Assembly: GCA_029549985.1 (NCBI GenBank)
Contig: JAKPIB010000035.1
Coordinates: 93,319 to 149,956, forward strand
Direction of reading: 5' to 3'
DNA: 56,638 nt
DNA from: Bacillota bacterium
GTDB lineage: Bacteria > Bacillota > Clostridia > Caldicoprobacterales > DTU083
Shown piece after piece: positions 1-10,606 of the stretch. The notes beneath the pieces are model-generated. The model did not search any database, was not told the DNA's origin, and saw only the letters and a program-made list of their open reading frames with translations. Both the position numbers and the translations under genes were made by a program. How positions within the stretch are numbered: position 1 is the stretch's first letter; the number at the start of each line of letters is the position of its first letter.

Positions 1-2
1 GC

Positions 3-899
3 TTTGCTGAAAGGATTTTGAATACACCTGATATAAAGGTACTGACCCTGATGTGCCCCGAATATCCATCTCTGCTTAAAACCATATACGATCCTCCAGC
101 AGTGCTGTATACTAAGGGGTGCCCGTTGAAGTATGAAGCAAAAGCCATTGCCATTGTCGGATCCAGGCGTTCCTCAGAATACGGAAGGATGACAGCTTTC
201 AGAATAGCCTCGGAACTGGCGGCAGCAGGGATAACCGTAGTTAGCGGTATGGCCAGAGGCATTGATACATATGTACACAAGGGTGCCCTGAAGGCACAAT
301 CCGGATATACAGTGGCTGTACTCGGTTGCGGCGTGGATTATATATATCCTCCGGAAAATAAAGCTTTATATAACGAAATACAGGAAAAAGGCACTATCAT
401 AAGCGAATACCCACCGGGAACGAAGCCGGCGCCGGGCAACTTTCCGGCCCGCAACCGGATCATAAGCGGCTTGTCCAGCGGTACGCTTGTTATAGAAGCA
501 GGTCAGAAAAGCGGTGCTCTGATCACGGTCGATTATGCACTGGATCAAGGCAGGGAGGTCTATGCTCTGCCCGGCAATGTCAGCAGCCCCTTCAGCAGGG
601 GCACCAATGAACTCCTTAAACAGGGAGCAAAGGTGATCACATCCGCTGATGACATACTGGAAGATCTTGATATAGAGATCAGGCTGTCACCGCATCAGCC
701 CTCGAATGCCGCCGTTCTTGATTTTTTTGAAACTCAGGTGTATAATGCCCTGTTAGATGGAGAGAAAGGCATAGAGGAGCTGATACAGCTTACTAAGCTG
801 GACTCCGGCAGGCTAAATTCCGTGCTCACACTCATGGAGATAAAAGGAATAATAAAGCAGATACCCGGCAAAATATTTATGCTACAGTGGAAAGCTTGA
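3..899 (+). CDS. dprA: DNA-processing protein DprA (5' end outside window)
   Basis: DprA binds incoming single-stranded DNA and loads RecA during natural transformation. The Rossmann-like core is visible: a GSRRSSEYGR loop, a GMARGIDTYVHKGAL motif, an ARNRIISGLS segment and an EAGQKSGALITVDYA segment, followed by a small C-terminal winged-helix region. The frame is open to the window edge, so the TTG at 18 is unlikely to be the true start and the N-terminal helical domain lies upstream. It is followed at once by topA, a common Firmicute order. The family call is firm; competence in this organism is not implied. Confidence 0.93.
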   Translation, partial: FAERILNTPDIKVLTLMCPEYPSLLKTIYDPPAVLYTKGCPLKYEAKAIAIVGSRRSSEYGRMTAFRIASELAAAGITVVSGMARGIDTYVHKGALKAQSGYTVAVLGCGVDYIYPPENKALYNEIQEKGTIISEYPPGTKPAPGNFPARNRIISGLSSGTLVIEAGQKSGALITVDYALDQGREVYALPGNVSSPFSRGTNELLKQGAKVITSADDILEDLDIEIRLSPHQPSNAAVLDFFETQVYNALLDGEKGIEELIQLTKLDSGRLNSVLTLMEIKGIIKQIPGKIFMLQWKA

Positions 900-911
900 T
901 TGGAGGTAAAA

Positions 912-3011
912 ATGGCACAAAAACTAGTCGTAGTGGAGTCCCCCGCCAAAGCGAAAACCATAAAAAAATACCTTGGAAAAGGATTTACTGTTGAGGCTTC
1001 AATGGGCCACGTAAGGGATCTGCCGAAAAGCCAGTTCGGTGTCGATCCCGATAATAATTTCGAGCCCAAGTATATAGCTATTAGAGGTAAGGGTGAGCTT
1101 ATAAACAAGCTCAGAAAGGCAGCCAAAAATGCAGACAAGGTATATCTGGCCACCGACCCTGACAGGGAAGGAGAGGCTATATCATGGCACCTGTGCAACC
1201 TGCTGGATATAGATACGAACACTCCTTGCAGGATCGAATTCAATGAAATAACAGAGCAGGCGGTCAAAAATGCGATCAAAAATCCAAGAAGCATAAACCA
1301 GAACCTTGTTGATGCCCAGCAGGCCCGCAGGATCCTGGATAGGATAGTCGGCTATAAGATCAGCCCGCTCCTGTGGGCCAAGGTACGTAAAGGGCTAAGC
1401 GCAGGCAGGGTCCAGTCTGTGGCAGCCCGAATCATATGTGAACGTGAAAAAGAGATCAATGAGTTCAAGCCCAGGGAGTACTGGACACTCAAAGGGATAT
1501 TCATACCCTCCTCTGGCAAGCAGGCTTTTGAAGCCATGCTCCATAGTCTTGGCCAGAAAAAACTAGAACCGGCCAGCAAGGAGGAAGTGGACGAGATAAT
1601 CGAAGCCATAGAAAAGGCGGATTATAAAGTAAAGGAGATCCAAAAAGGGAGCAGGAAACGGAGCGCTCCTCCTCCTTTTACTACCAGTACGATGCAGCAG
1701 GAGGCTTCCAGAAAACTGGGGTTTACTACTAAAAAAACGATGATGATAGCCCAGCAGCTTTATGAAGGAGTTGAAGTAAAGGGGCATGGCTCAATCGGTC
1801 TTATCACTTACATGAGGACAGATTCGACCCGTGTATCTGAACAGGCATTGAATGATGTAAGAGTTGCTATATCACAGATGTTTGGGGCTGAATACCTGCC
1901 TGAGACTCCCAACAGATTCAGGAGCAGGCGGGGTGCTCAGGATGCCCATGAGGCGATCCGGCCGACCTCTATGAAGTTGACCCCTGATTACCTCAAGGAC
2001 TCCCTCAAGCGTGATCAGTTAAGGCTTTACAGGCTGATCTACAACCGTTTCCTGGCAAGCCAGATGATGCCTGCCGTATACGAGACCATGAATGTATCAA
2101 TATCAGCCGGTGATTACATATTCAAAGCCAGTGGCTCAAGAAAAACCTTTCCGGGGTATACGGCAGTGTATACAGAAGGCAATGACGACGGCAAGGATGA
2201 AAAAGATATAAATCTGCCCCAGCTCATTGAGGGTGAAAAGCTCAGCCTGAAAGAATGGAAGAGTGAGCAGCATTTTACCCAGCCGCCGCCGCGGTATACC
2301 GAAGCATCGCTGGTCAAGACACTGGAAGATCTTGGTATAGGACGGCCCAGCACCTATGCCCCTACTATATCGACCATAATTGAAAGGGGCTATGTGATGC
2401 GTGAGGATAAGGTACTGTATCCCACGGATTTGGGCTTTATTGTCAATGATTTGATGATGAAATATTTCCCCAGTATAATGGATTATAAGTTTACAGCCGA
2501 AATGGAAGAGCAGCTCGACAAGGTGGAAGAAGGTGAGCTGAATTGGAGGGATATACTGAGCAAATTCTACGCTCCTTTCACTGAGTATTTGGCGAAAGCA
2601 GATAAGGAACTGAGCAAGATAAAGGTTCAGGATGAGGTCTCTGATGAGATATGTGAGAACTGCGGCAGCCAAATGGTAATTAAGACAGGCCGTTTTGGTA
2701 AATTCCTTGCATGCCCGAACTTCCCCAAATGCAGGAACACAAAGCCCTTGGTCGAAAAAATCGATGCTATCTGTCCAAAGTGCGGATCGTCAATAGTAGC
2801 ACGCCGTACTAAGCGGGGACGCAGGTTTTATGGTTGTGAAAGGTACCCGGACTGTGATTTCGTATCCTGGGACATGCCGGCAAGGACACCCTGTCCCAAA
2901 TGTGGCAGCCTTATGGTTTTGAAAAACACCAGGTCTGGAGAAAGGGTAGCAGTATGCACCAATAAGGCCTGTGACCACACTGATGAAGCAAAGGATGAAA
3001 GGGACCAATGA
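912..3011 (+). CDS. topA: DNA topoisomerase I
   Basis: Type IA topoisomerase that relaxes negative supercoils. The N-terminal Toprim domain starts [22 protein letters not shown] and has a [13 protein letters not shown] metal-binding motif. The active-site tyrosine sits in [12 protein letters not shown]. Three C-terminal zinc ribbons of the CxxCG type follow (roughly residues 580-690), giving 699 aa, normal for Firmicutes. I chose the ATG at 912 because TTGGAGGT lies just upstream; an in-frame TTG at 900 has no comparable ribosome binding site. It overlaps trmFO by 4 bp, so the two are probably translationally coupled. Confidence 0.97.
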   Translation: MAQKLVVVESPAKAKTIKKYLGKGFTVEASMGHVRDLPKSQFGVDPDNNFEPKYIAIRGKGELINKLRKAAKNADKVYLATDPDREGEAISWHLCNLLDIDTNTPCRIEFNEITEQAVKNAIKNPRSINQNLVDAQQARRILDRIVGYKISPLLWAKVRKGLSAGRVQSVAARIICEREKEINEFKPREYWTLKGIFIPSSGKQAFEAMLHSLGQKKLEPASKEEVDEIIEAIEKADYKVKEIQKGSRKRSAPPPFTTSTMQQEASRKLGFTTKKTMMIAQQLYEGVEVKGHGSIGLITYMRTDSTRVSEQALNDVRVAISQMFGAEYLPETPNRFRSRRGAQDAHEAIRPTSMKLTPDYLKDSLKRDQLRLYRLIYNRFLASQMMPAVYETMNVSISAGDYIFKASGSRKTFPGYTAVYTEGNDDGKDEKDINLPQLIEGEKLSLKEWKSEQHFTQPPPRYTEASLVKTLEDLGIGRPSTYAPTISTIIERGYVMREDKVLYPTDLGFIVNDLMMKYFPSIMDYKFTAEMEEQLDKVEEGELNWRDILSKFYAPFTEYLAKADKELSKIKVQDEVSDEICENCGSQMVIKTGRFGKFLACPNFPKCRNTKPLVEKIDAICPKCGSSIVARRTKRGRRFYGCERYPDCDFVSWDMPARTPCPKCGSLMVLKNTRSGERVAVCTNKACDHTDEAKDERDQ

Positions 3012-4306
3012 AAGCAACAGTTATCGGCGCAGGACTGGCAGGATGTGAAGCTGCATGGCAGTTGGCTGAGAATAATGTCAAGGTGACCTTGTATGAAATG
3101 CGCCCGAAGAAAATGACACCCGCACACCACTCTGCCAAATTGGCGGAGCTGGTGTGCAGCAATTCTTTAAGGGCAGATGGACTTGAAAATGCAGTCGGAC
3201 TGTTGAAAGAAGAGATGCGGCGGATGAACTCGCTCATAATGCACGCTGCCGATAGGTACAGGATACCTGCAGGAGGTGCTTTGGCAGTCGACCGGGAGAA
3301 ATTTTCTGCCTATATCACTGATAAGATCGAAAACCACCCAAATATTGAGCTTATCCGAGAAGAGATAACTGACATACCGCTGGATCAGCCTGTCATTATA
3401 GCCACAGGCCCGCTGACGAGTGACGGCTTGTCTATCAAAATTTCGGAACTGGTGCATGGCAACCATTTGCATTTTTACGATGCAGCAGCACCAATCGTCA
3501 CCTATGAATCCATAGACCGATCCAAGGTATTCAAGGGGTCAAGGTACAATAGGGGTGATGACTATATCAACTGCCCCATGACCAATGAAGAATATCTTGC
3601 CTTCTATCATGAGCTGATCAATGCAGAAACAGCGCCGGTCCATGATTTTGAAGATGCAAAGGTGTTTGAGGGCTGTATGCCGATCGAAACCATGGCTAAG
3701 CGCGGGGTGGATACTATCCGCTTTGGCCCCCTGAAGCCTGTTGGGTTTGTGGACAAGCTGGCCGGAAAGGTACCCTATGCAGTGGTCCAGCTCAGGCAGG
3801 ACAATGCAGAAGGCACACTATATAATATTGTAGGGTTTCAAACACGCCTCAAGTTCGGGGAGCAAAAACGGGTGTTTTCCATGATCCCTGGGCTTGAAAA
3901 TGCAGAGTTTGTGCGCTACGGAGTGATGCACCGAAATACCTTTATAAACTCACCCAGGCTTCTGGACAGGTTTTACCGACTAAGAAGCAATAGCAATGTC
4001 TTTTTTGCCGGGCAGATAACCGGAGTGGAAGGGTATGTGGAATCCGCTTCTTCCGGACTGTTGGCCGGTCTGAACTTGTCAAGGATCCTTTACGGTAAAG
4101 AACCCATCGATTTTACCGACCAAACAGCTATTGGAGCACTGGCTCATTATGTATCCAACCCATCGATCAGGAATTTCCAGCCTATGAATGTCAACTTCGG
4201 GATAATGGCCCCTTTGGATGAACGCATAAAAAACAGGTCGTTAAGGAACCAAAGTCTGTCCCGAAGGGCATTGGAAGTGCTTGACTCAATGCTTGGTACC
4301 AGTTAA
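3008..4306 (+). CDS. trmFO: tRNA (uracil-54-C5)-methyltransferase, folate/FAD-dependent
   Basis: TrmFO makes ribothymidine at position 54 of the tRNA T-loop, using methylenetetrahydrofolate and FAD. The N-terminus has the [14 protein letters not shown] dinucleotide-binding motif (residues 6-19), then YEMRP and CSNSLR; near the C-terminus are [24 protein letters not shown] and NVNFGIM. At 432 aa it is full length. The ATG overlaps the topA stop. In Bacillus this gene is followed by a xerC-type recombinase (codV), but here hslV comes next. Confidence 0.96.
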   Translation: MKATVIGAGLAGCEAAWQLAENNVKVTLYEMRPKKMTPAHHSAKLAELVCSNSLRADGLENAVGLLKEEMRRMNSLIMHAADRYRIPAGGALAVDREKFSAYITDKIENHPNIELIREEITDIPLDQPVIIATGPLTSDGLSIKISELVHGNHLHFYDAAAPIVTYESIDRSKVFKGSRYNRGDDYINCPMTNEEYLAFYHELINAETAPVHDFEDAKVFEGCMPIETMAKRGVDTIRFGPLKPVGFVDKLAGKVPYAVVQLRQDNAEGTLYNIVGFQTRLKFGEQKRVFSMIPGLENAEFVRYGVMHRNTFINSPRLLDRFYRLRSNSNVFFAGQITGVEGYVESASSGLLAGLNLSRILYGKEPIDFTDQTAIGALAHYVSNPSIRNFQPMNVNFGIMAPLDERIKNRSLRNQSLSRRALEVLDSMLGTS

Positions 4307-4320
4307 TGACATTATAAAAG

Positions 4321-4349
4321 TTGAACTGTCATACATTATGTGATAATAT
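4321..4349 (+). promoter_or_regulatory. Candidate sigma-A promoter for hslV-hslU-codY
   Basis: TTGAAC (4321-4326) is followed after 17 bp by TAATAT (4344-4349) in the gap between trmFO and hslV. The -35 is good and the -10 only moderate. It would separate hslVU-codY from the dprA-topA-trmFO unit. Inferred from spacing and hexamers only. Confidence 0.4.
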
Positions 4350-4375
4350 GTCTTTGATTCAATGAAAAGGGGTGT

Positions 4376-4915
4376 TTGCCGCCTATGCTGAAGGGCACGA
4401 CGATAGTCGCGGCCAGGAAAAACGGCTGCGGTGCTATTGCAGGTGATGGCCAGGTCACTATGGGACAGACCACTATTATGAAGCATAATGCAAGAAAGGT
4501 CAGAAGGCTATACAACGATAACGTAGTAGTAGGATTTGCGGGATCAGTGGCGGATGCCTTTACTCTCAGCGAAAAGCTTGAGACCAAGCTTGAAGAGTAT
4601 TCAGGCAACCTGCAGCGGGCTGCAGTCGAACTGGCTAAGGAGTGGCGGTCGGACAAGGTACTGCACAAGCTGGAAGCTATGCTGATAGCTATGGATAAGG
4701 ACAACCTGTTCATTATCTCAGGTACCGGAGAGGTTATTGAACCTGACGATGATGTAGCTGCTATAGGTTCAGGTGGCATGTATGCTCTGGCTGCAGCCAA
4801 AGCGCTTATACGCAATACGGACTTGACCCCTGTCGAGATTGTGACAGAATCGTTGAAAATAGCTTCGTCTATTTGTGTGTATACCAATGACAATATACAT
4901 GTTGAAGAACTGTAG
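4376..4915 (+). CDS. hslV: ATP-dependent protease peptidase subunit HslV (ClpQ)
   Basis: Proteasome-like N-terminal nucleophile peptidase of the HslVU protease. The mature enzyme should begin at the second half of the [12 protein letters not shown] segment, exposing a catalytic threonine; GDGQVTMG and the [11 protein letters not shown] segment are typical of the family. Length is 179 aa. The start is probably TTG 4376, 4-5 bases after AAAAGGGG; ATG 4385 is an alternative and changes only the propeptide. It lies 15 bp upstream of hslU, its ATPase partner. Confidence 0.95.
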   Translation: MPPMLKGTTIVAARKNGCGAIAGDGQVTMGQTTIMKHNARKVRRLYNDNVVVGFAGSVADAFTLSEKLETKLEEYSGNLQRAAVELAKEWRSDKVLHKLEAMLIAMDKDNLFIISGTGEVIEPDDDVAAIGSGGMYALAAAKALIRNTDLTPVEIVTESLKIASSICVYTNDNIHVEEL

Positions 4916-4930
4916 GAAGTGATCGGATAT

Positions 4931-6325
4931 ATGAATTATACTCCTAAAGAAATAGTCAAGCAGCTTGACAGGTATATTATCGGCCAGGAGTCCGCAAAAC
5001 GGTCGGTCGCCGTGGCTTTGCGCAACAGATACAGGCGAAGCCTTCTTGACGACGCCCTGAAAGAGGAGATAACGCCTAAAAATATAATAATGATAGGACC
5101 CACAGGCGTTGGCAAAACAGAGATTGCAAGACGGCTGGCAAAGCTGGTTAATGCACCCTTTGTCAAGGTCGAAGCCACAAAGTTCACCGAAGTCGGTTAT
5201 GTGGGCAGGGACGTTGAATCCATGGTACGCGATCTGGTTGAAGAAGCCATACGCATGGTGAAAAACCAGATGATGGCCACAGTCAGGGATAAGGCTGTCA
5301 AAGCAGCTGAGGAGAGGATACTTGACTGCCTGCTACCCAGTAAAAAAAGAAAGACACCTGTTACTTTAGATGCATTTTTCACTAATGCAATAGAGGGAGA
5401 AAAAGAGGATGATGAGCCTGCCGGTACGGATGCAGACACTGTGAAAAATACACGAGAGAAGCTGCTTCAGCGCCTGCAGGAAGGGAAACTGGAAGATTCG
5501 ATCATAGAAATAGAGGTCGAGGAAGCCGGCATTGCTGGTATAGGTGCTATACCCAATCTTGGCAATGAAGAGATGATCATACAGATCCAGGATATGTTCG
5601 GCAACATATTCCCGAAAAGAAAACGCAAGAAGAAGGTCACTGTAAAGGAAGCCCGCCGCATCTTTGAACAGGAAGAAGCCCAGAAGCTTATAGATATGGA
5701 TGACGTGATTGAAAAGGCAATAAAGGCTGCAGAGCAAAACGGTATCATATTCATAGATGAAATCGACAAGATAGCCAGCAGAGAACTGTCAAAGAGTGGA
5801 CCGGATGTATCAAGGGAAGGTGTCCAAAGAGACATCCTGCCCATCGTAGAGGGTACAACCGTAATGACTAAATACGGACCGGTCAAGACTGATTACATAT
5901 TGTTTATAGCAGCAGGGGCTTTCCATGTATCCAAGGTTTCAGACCTTATACCAGAGCTACAGGGGCGTTTCCCAATCAGGGTGGAGTTAAGCAGCCTGAC
6001 TGAGGAGAACTTCAAGGAGATACTCACAAAGCCTGAAAACGCTCTTATCAAACAGCAGGTAGAACTTTTGAAAACTGAAGGCGTAAATTTGGAATTTACA
6101 GATGATGCCATAGACCAGATCGCGAAGATCGCCTATATGCTGAACGAGACCAAGGAAAACATAGGAGCAAGAAGACTGCACACCGTTATGGAAAAACTCC
6201 TGGAAGAAGTATCATATCATGCAGAGGACCTGAAGGGCCAGACGATTGTAGTAGACGAAGCCTTTGTAAAGTACAACCTCAAAGACATGATAAAAAACAA
6301 CGACCTGCACAAGTACATCCTGTAG
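4931..6325 (+). CDS. hslU: ATP-dependent protease ATPase subunit HslU (ClpY)
   Basis: AAA+ unfoldase that feeds substrates into HslV. The Walker [14 protein letters not shown] is near residue 55, the [14 protein letters not shown] pore-loop region near residue 90, and a Walker [12 protein letters not shown] near residue 275. An I-domain insertion lies between them, and the protein ends in the hydrophobic NDLHKYIL tail that activates HslV. The ATG at 4931 follows AGGAAGTGAT at good spacing; GTG at 4919 would leave the site inside the gene. Length is 464 aa. Confidence 0.96.
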   Translation: MNYTPKEIVKQLDRYIIGQESAKRSVAVALRNRYRRSLLDDALKEEITPKNIIMIGPTGVGKTEIARRLAKLVNAPFVKVEATKFTEVGYVGRDVESMVRDLVEEAIRMVKNQMMATVRDKAVKAAEERILDCLLPSKKRKTPVTLDAFFTNAIEGEKEDDEPAGTDADTVKNTREKLLQRLQEGKLEDSIIEIEVEEAGIAGIGAIPNLGNEEMIIQIQDMFGNIFPKRKRKKKVTVKEARRIFEQEEAQKLIDMDDVIEKAIKAAEQNGIIFIDEIDKIASRELSKSGPDVSREGVQRDILPIVEGTTVMTKYGPVKTDYILFIAAGAFHVSKVSDLIPELQGRFPIRVELSSLTEENFKEILTKPENALIKQQVELLKTEGVNLEFTDDAIDQIAKIAYMLNETKENIGARRLHTVMEKLLEEVSYHAEDLKGQTIVVDEAFVKYNLKDMIKNNDLHKYIL

Positions 6326-6348
6326 CTGCACAAAGGAGTGACAATTGC

Positions 6349-7119
6349 GTGTCCATCACATTATTGAACAATACCAGGCGTTTAAACTATGTTCTGCAAA
6401 ATGCAGGTCCCGACAGACTGGTTTTTTCAGACCTGACAAAGGCATTGATCGAGATCCTGAAATGCAATGTTTATGTTATCAGTAGAAAGGGACGTGTTTT
6501 GGGCAGCAGCAGATATCATGACCATAGCCTGCTGCCCATTAAGGAACTTGACAATGGGATCATGCAATTTGACAAGGCTTATAATGATGCCCTGCTTGGC
6601 ATCAGCGAAACCAGGGCCAATATCACGCCAGACGAGATAAGCGGTGATGCCGGCAGGCCTCTAGATGGCGCCTGGATAACAGTCGTCCCTGTAAGATGCC
6701 GGGATGACAGGCTGGGCACTTTATTATTCGAATGCATTTGCGGAAAGTTTGAAACCGAGGATCTGGTATTGGCTGAATATAGCGCAACCATAGTCGGAAT
6801 GGAGATCATGCGGGCCAAATCCGATGAAATAGAAGAGGAGGCACGCAAAAAAGCCGTTGTACAGATCGCCCTGGGGACACTCTCATATTCAGAGCTTGAA
6901 GCCATAGAACATGTACTGGACATGCTCGAGGGTGACGAAGGCTTGCTTGTTGCCAGCAAGATCGCTGACAAGTACGGTATCACGCGCTCCGTCATTGTTA
7001 ATGCACTGAGGAAGTTTGAGAGTGCTGGTGTTATTGAGTCCCGGTCCCTTGGAATGAAGGGCACCCATATCAAAATATTGAACGATCATCTAATCTCAGA
7101 GCTGAAAAAATTGAAATAG
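6349..7119 (+). CDS. codY: GTP-sensing global transcriptional repressor CodY
   Basis: CodY senses GTP and branched-chain amino acids and represses nutrient-limitation genes, including sporulation entry genes in Bacillus. An N-terminal GAF-like domain (about residues 1-150, SITLLNNTRRLNYVLQN) is joined to a C-terminal winged helix containing ASKIADKYGITRSVIVNALR. At 256 aa it is full length. The start is GTG 6349 after AAAGGAGTGA. It directly follows hslVU, as in the Bacillus codV-clpQ-clpY-codY operon, but codV is absent here. Confidence 0.96.
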   Translation: MSITLLNNTRRLNYVLQNAGPDRLVFSDLTKALIEILKCNVYVISRKGRVLGSSRYHDHSLLPIKELDNGIMQFDKAYNDALLGISETRANITPDEISGDAGRPLDGAWITVVPVRCRDDRLGTLLFECICGKFETEDLVLAEYSATIVGMEIMRAKSDEIEEEARKKAVVQIALGTLSYSELEAIEHVLDMLEGDEGLLVASKIADKYGITRSVIVNALRKFESAGVIESRSLGMKGTHIKILNDHLISELKKLK

Positions 7120-7166
7120 CAAAATTATGCTGACAGTGCACAACAATGTAGGGGAGGCATTTTTGA

Positions 7167-7619
7167 ATGGATGATATGGAAAGGATAAAAAATCTGGTCA
7201 AAGACAAGGGCTATAAGCTGACCCCCCAACGCAAGGCTACCCTGGAAACCATCCTGCAAAATGCAGGAAGGCATCTTAGTACAGAAGAGATTTTTTGGGA
7301 AGTGAAAAAGATCTGTCCCGATATCGGGCTGGCCACCGTCTATAGGACAATTCTGCTCCTTGACGAGCTCAATATCCTGGATAAGCACAATTTTGAGGAT
7401 GGCAGGTACAGGTACGAGCTCAATCACCCTGACCAGGACCATCACCACCATCATCTGATCTGCAACAAATGCGGCAAGGTGTTTGAAGTCGAGGAAGACC
7501 TGCTTGAGGATCTGGAACACAAGATCGAGCAAAACTTCAACTTTAGGATAACCAACCATAAAGTGCAGTTTTTCGGATATTGCTCCAATTGCATAGAAGG
7601 TGATGATAAATCTATTTGA
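7167..7619 (+). CDS. fur: Fur family metal-responsive transcriptional regulator
   Basis: Fur-family repressor: a winged helix (KLTPQRKATLETIL ... GLATVYRTILLLDELNIL) followed by a dimerisation domain with a DHHHHHLIC metal site and two CxxC zinc pairs (CNKCGK and CSNC). Length is 150 aa. Whether it senses iron, zinc or peroxide cannot be settled by eye; the two CxxC pairs are shared by Fur, Zur and PerR. Its last 8 bp overlap the end of a convergent minus-strand gene. Confidence 0.9.
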   Translation: MDDMERIKNLVKDKGYKLTPQRKATLETILQNAGRHLSTEEIFWEVKKICPDIGLATVYRTILLLDELNILDKHNFEDGRYRYELNHPDQDHHHHHLICNKCGKVFEVEEDLLEDLEHKIEQNFNFRITNHKVQFFGYCSNCIEGDDKSI

Positions 7620-7914
7620 GCTTGAAGCGCCAATTGTTGCCCATGTTGTTGTCCCAATGGCCGTTGTTGTCATGAAAGCATAGGTTCAGAATATCATGAT
7701 CGGATACCAGGATCTCAGCATAGTATCCTTCCGGTGTCTTACGCATTTCTTCTTGTCCTACGTCAATCCACAAATCTCCATCTCCATAACCATAGTAGAC
7801 AAACAGCCTATTCTTGCTAAATGATGCCAGCATTCCTTTATATCTAATACCAAGACGGCTATTCCTAACAACGGGATAGGGTTTGACTGATACTGTCCAT
7901 GATCGCTTTTTCAT
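7612..7914 (-). CDS. Small carbohydrate-binding-module protein (CBM25/53-like)
   Basis: A 100-aa protein that appears to be one beta-sandwich of the starch-binding CBM25/53 type. A YYGYGDGDLW segment near the middle and the C-terminal LCFHDNNGHWDNNMGNNW motif match the usual DGxGxWDNNxGxNY ending of that domain. No signal peptide or catalytic domain is present, so it may act inside the cell, perhaps on a storage glucan. The start at 7914 follows AAAGGCGAGG; a longer form from 7932 lacks a ribosome site. It is convergent with fur and divergent from the nucleotidyltransferase gene. Confidence 0.7.
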   Translation of the reverse strand: MKKRSWTVSVKPYPVVRNSRLGIRYKGMLASFSKNRLFVYYGYGDGDLWIDVGQEEMRKTPEGYYAEILVSDHDILNLCFHDNNGHWDNNMGNNWRFKLK

Positions 7915-8059
7915 AAGCCTCGCCTTTCGCATGTATCAGGTCATAAGTCTAGTTTAATACACTTTCATGCAGAATATTCGGTTTTTAAGTGAACATACTA
8001 AACTTGATGTTCCAAATTTTATTAGCATTGTACTTTTTTGCACCGAAAGGATGAGAAGT

Positions 8060-10495
8060 ATGAAAGGTATTATCATGGCAGGCGGGGAAGGCTCAAGACT
8101 CAGGCCGCTGACATGTGGATTGCCAAAGCCGATGGTTCCTGTAGTAAATAAGCCTGTTATGTCCTATTGCGTAGAGTTATTAAGAAAGCATGGAATAGTA
8201 GATATAGGCGTAACACTTCAATATCGGCCAGAGGCAGTGAAGGATTACTTTGATGATGGTCGGGGATTTAACGTCAATTTAAGGTATTTTATAGAAGACA
8301 CACCCCTTGGAACGGCTGGCAGCGTAAAAAATGCAGAGGAATTCCTGGATGAGACCTTCATTGTGATAAGCGGAGATGCTCTGACTGATATAGATCTTAA
8401 AAAAGCGATAGAATTCCATAGAGAACGGAAATCAGTGGCTACTCTTGTGTTGAAAAGGGTGGAGATACCGCTTGAGTATGGAGTAGTAGTGACAGATACG
8501 GAAGGGTCGATCCAGAGATTCCTGGAGAAGCCGAACTGGGGGGAAGTCTTCAGCGATACTGTAAATACAGGCATATATATACTTGAGCCTGAAGTGTTGA
8601 GTTATTTCAAAGGCGGTGAAAAATTCGACTTCAGCAAGGACCTGTTTCCGCTTCTGCTTAAGGAAAAAATGCCGATGTACGGGTATGTAACTGACGAGTA
8701 CTGGTGTGATATAGGTAATCCCATGACATATCTGTCGGCCCATTATGATATGCTGTCAAAGCATGTAAAGCTGGATGTAGACGGTAAGGTCTCAGCAGAA
8801 GGGATAATACTTGGAAATAATGTATCTATAGCTCAAGGAGCCAGAATAGAAGGGCCCTGTTACATAGGCAGCTATACGAAGGTCGATAAAAATACATATA
8901 TAGGTCCATATACCGTAATTGGATCCAACTGCTGCATAGGATACGGAACGAGCATCAAGAAGGGTATACTATGGGACAATGTTGTGCTCAAGGGCAATGC
9001 GGAGATCCGTGGAGCGATTTTCTGCAGCAATGTGGAAGCGGATAAAGGTGTATCAGTCTATGAAGGCGCTGTGATAGGCGAAGGCTGTGAGCTCAAAGAA
9101 GGATCGATCGTTAAGCCCCAGGTTAAGATATGGCCCGGCAAGACTATAGAAGAAGGCCACATAGTTAACAGCAATATCATATGGGGTACAAGGTCCGGTA
9201 GAACTCTCTTTGGAAAATGCGGTATAAAGGGTTTTGTCAACACTGATCTGACACCTCATACTACTGCAAGGATCGGGGCTTCCTATGGAGCCTACCTAAA
9301 TCCCGGGAAAAGGGTGGGTATTAGCTGTGACAGCAGTCAGGCCAGTAACATGATCAAATTCAGCATGATATCCGGCATGTTGTCCGTAGGAGTCGAGATT
9401 TTTGACATGGGGCAGCTCGCTACGCCAGTATCCAGATATGCAATAAAACACCTGCGCCTCGACGGAGGTATCCATATTTTTACCGGATCAGACATCAACC
9501 GGGCCTGCTATATTTACTTCATGGACGAAAACGGATGCAATCTGTCGCCCTCGGCAGAAAGAAAAATTGAAAACCTTTTTATCAGGGATGATTTCCTGCT
9601 CCAAAGCCCCGAAGCCATCAAGCGGGTCCATACACTCAATGATATACCCGTGTTTTATATAAGGTCGGTCCTTGACGATATTCAGGCGGAAGTGATAAAT
9701 GCAGCCAGGTACAGAATATTGTTATCATCGGACAACAGGCTGTGCAAGTATATCATCCACCGAATCCTCAATGATTCGGGGTGCCAGGTCCATATAAGCA
9801 GGGAAAATATACAGAAAGAGCTGAAATCGGGAACATATGACCTGGGCTGCGCATTGGACCCGGATTGCGAAGGCTTTACCCTATACAGCCCGGATGGAAG
9901 TCTGGTTGACAAAGGTAAGCAGCAGGCTTTGCTCAGCCTTGTCTACCTTAAAGACAAGCCTGGCCGGTCTATGGTTGTACCCTATACTGCGCCGAGCATT
10001 ATAGATAAAATAGCAGTTGATTACAATTGCAGCGTGGAAAGAACAAAGTCAGCAAGGCATGCAGTTATGGAGCGTGCCCTCAAGCATGACAGTGTAGGTA
10101 ATGTAACAAAGCTTTTCCCCCTGTATTATGACGGTATCTACGCATTAGTAAAGCTAATCGAATTCATGGCCAAAGAAGGAGCATCCCTAAATGAGCTTTT
10201 AGCTAGAATACCATCCTTTTATTCGAAAGAACGGACCGTAAAATGTCCCTGGTCATCAAAGGGTAAAGTGATGCGGTCAATCATCGAAGAGGAAAGTAAA
10301 ACCAATAAGTCCGTTGAGCTGTTCGAAGGAGTCAGGATCAGCTATGAAAAGGGTTCAGCCCTTATATTGCCTGATCCTGATGAGCCTGTATGCAGAGTCT
10401 ACAGTGAAGGGTTTTCGGAGGAGTATGCCGAAGAACTGGCCTCGGTATATGAAAAGAAGATCATTGAGATAAGCAATAATCAGCTGGAAAATTAA
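8060..10495 (+). CDS. Sugar-phosphate nucleotidyltransferase fused to a degenerate phosphohexomutase
   Basis: Three parts are visible. Residues 1-235 are a nucleotidyltransferase ([27 protein letters not shown]) of the mannose-1-phosphate guanylyltransferase/glucose-1-phosphate adenylyltransferase type. Residues 250-380 are a left-handed beta-helix of hexapeptide repeats. Residues 400-811 have the phosphohexomutase fold, but its catalytic loops are altered: TGSDIN where TASHNP is expected, DPDCEG for DGDxDR, and LPDPDEP for the RPSGTEP phosphate loop. The sugar is unknown. ATG 8060 fits the family start; an in-frame ATG at 8051 is possible. Annotation pipelines usually call this mannose-1-phosphate guanylyltransferase. 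Confidence 0.85.
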   Translation: MKGIIMAGGEGSRLRPLTCGLPKPMVPVVNKPVMSYCVELLRKHGIVDIGVTLQYRPEAVKDYFDDGRGFNVNLRYFIEDTPLGTAGSVKNAEEFLDETFIVISGDALTDIDLKKAIEFHRERKSVATLVLKRVEIPLEYGVVVTDTEGSIQRFLEKPNWGEVFSDTVNTGIYILEPEVLSYFKGGEKFDFSKDLFPLLLKEKMPMYGYVTDEYWCDIGNPMTYLSAHYDMLSKHVKLDVDGKVSAEGIILGNNVSIAQGARIEGPCYIGSYTKVDKNTYIGPYTVIGSNCCIGYGTSIKKGILWDNVVLKGNAEIRGAIFCSNVEADKGVSVYEGAVIGEGCELKEGSIVKPQVKIWPGKTIEEGHIVNSNIIWGTRSGRTLFGKCGIKGFVNTDLTPHTTARIGASYGAYLNPGKRVGISCDSSQASNMIKFSMISGMLSVGVEIFDMGQLATPVSRYAIKHLRLDGGIHIFTGSDINRACYIYFMDENGCNLSPSAERKIENLFIRDDFLLQSPEAIKRVHTLNDIPVFYIRSVLDDIQAEVINAARYRILLSSDNRLCKYIIHRILNDSGCQVHISRENIQKELKSGTYDLGCALDPDCEGFTLYSPDGSLVDKGKQQALLSLVYLKDKPGRSMVVPYTAPSIIDKIAVDYNCSVERTKSARHAVMERALKHDSVGNVTKLFPLYYDGIYALVKLIEFMAKEGASLNELLARIPSFYSKERTVKCPWSSKGKVMRSIIEEESKTNKSVELFEGVRISYEKGSALILPDPDEPVCRVYSEGFSEEYAEELASVYEKKIIEISNNQLEN

Positions 10496-10526
10496 GTGCA
10501 ACTAATTTCTATGAGAGGACACAGCC

Positions 10527-10555
10527 TTGCTAATGCTAAATAAATAAAGTATAAT
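10527..10555 (+). promoter_or_regulatory. Sigma-A promoter of rnjA
   Basis: TTGCTA (10527-10532), a 17-bp spacer and a perfect TATAAT (10550-10555) precede the AGGAGGACT ribosome site of rnjA. Good match to the housekeeping consensus. Confidence 0.65.
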
Positions 10556-10606
10556 GAAAATATTGGATTTTGAGCGGAAAACGTAACAAAAGGAGGACTT
10601 TTTTTA

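Noticed and set aside
2136-2672. Minus-strand open frame of 178 codons inside topA
   Set aside because: It lies wholly inside a well-supported gene, has no family motif and no ribosome site.
7125-7673. Minus-strand open frame of 182 codons across fur
   Set aside because: Fur is clearly coding on the plus strand with its zinc motifs; the opposite frame resembles nothing known and conflicts with the CBM-like gene.
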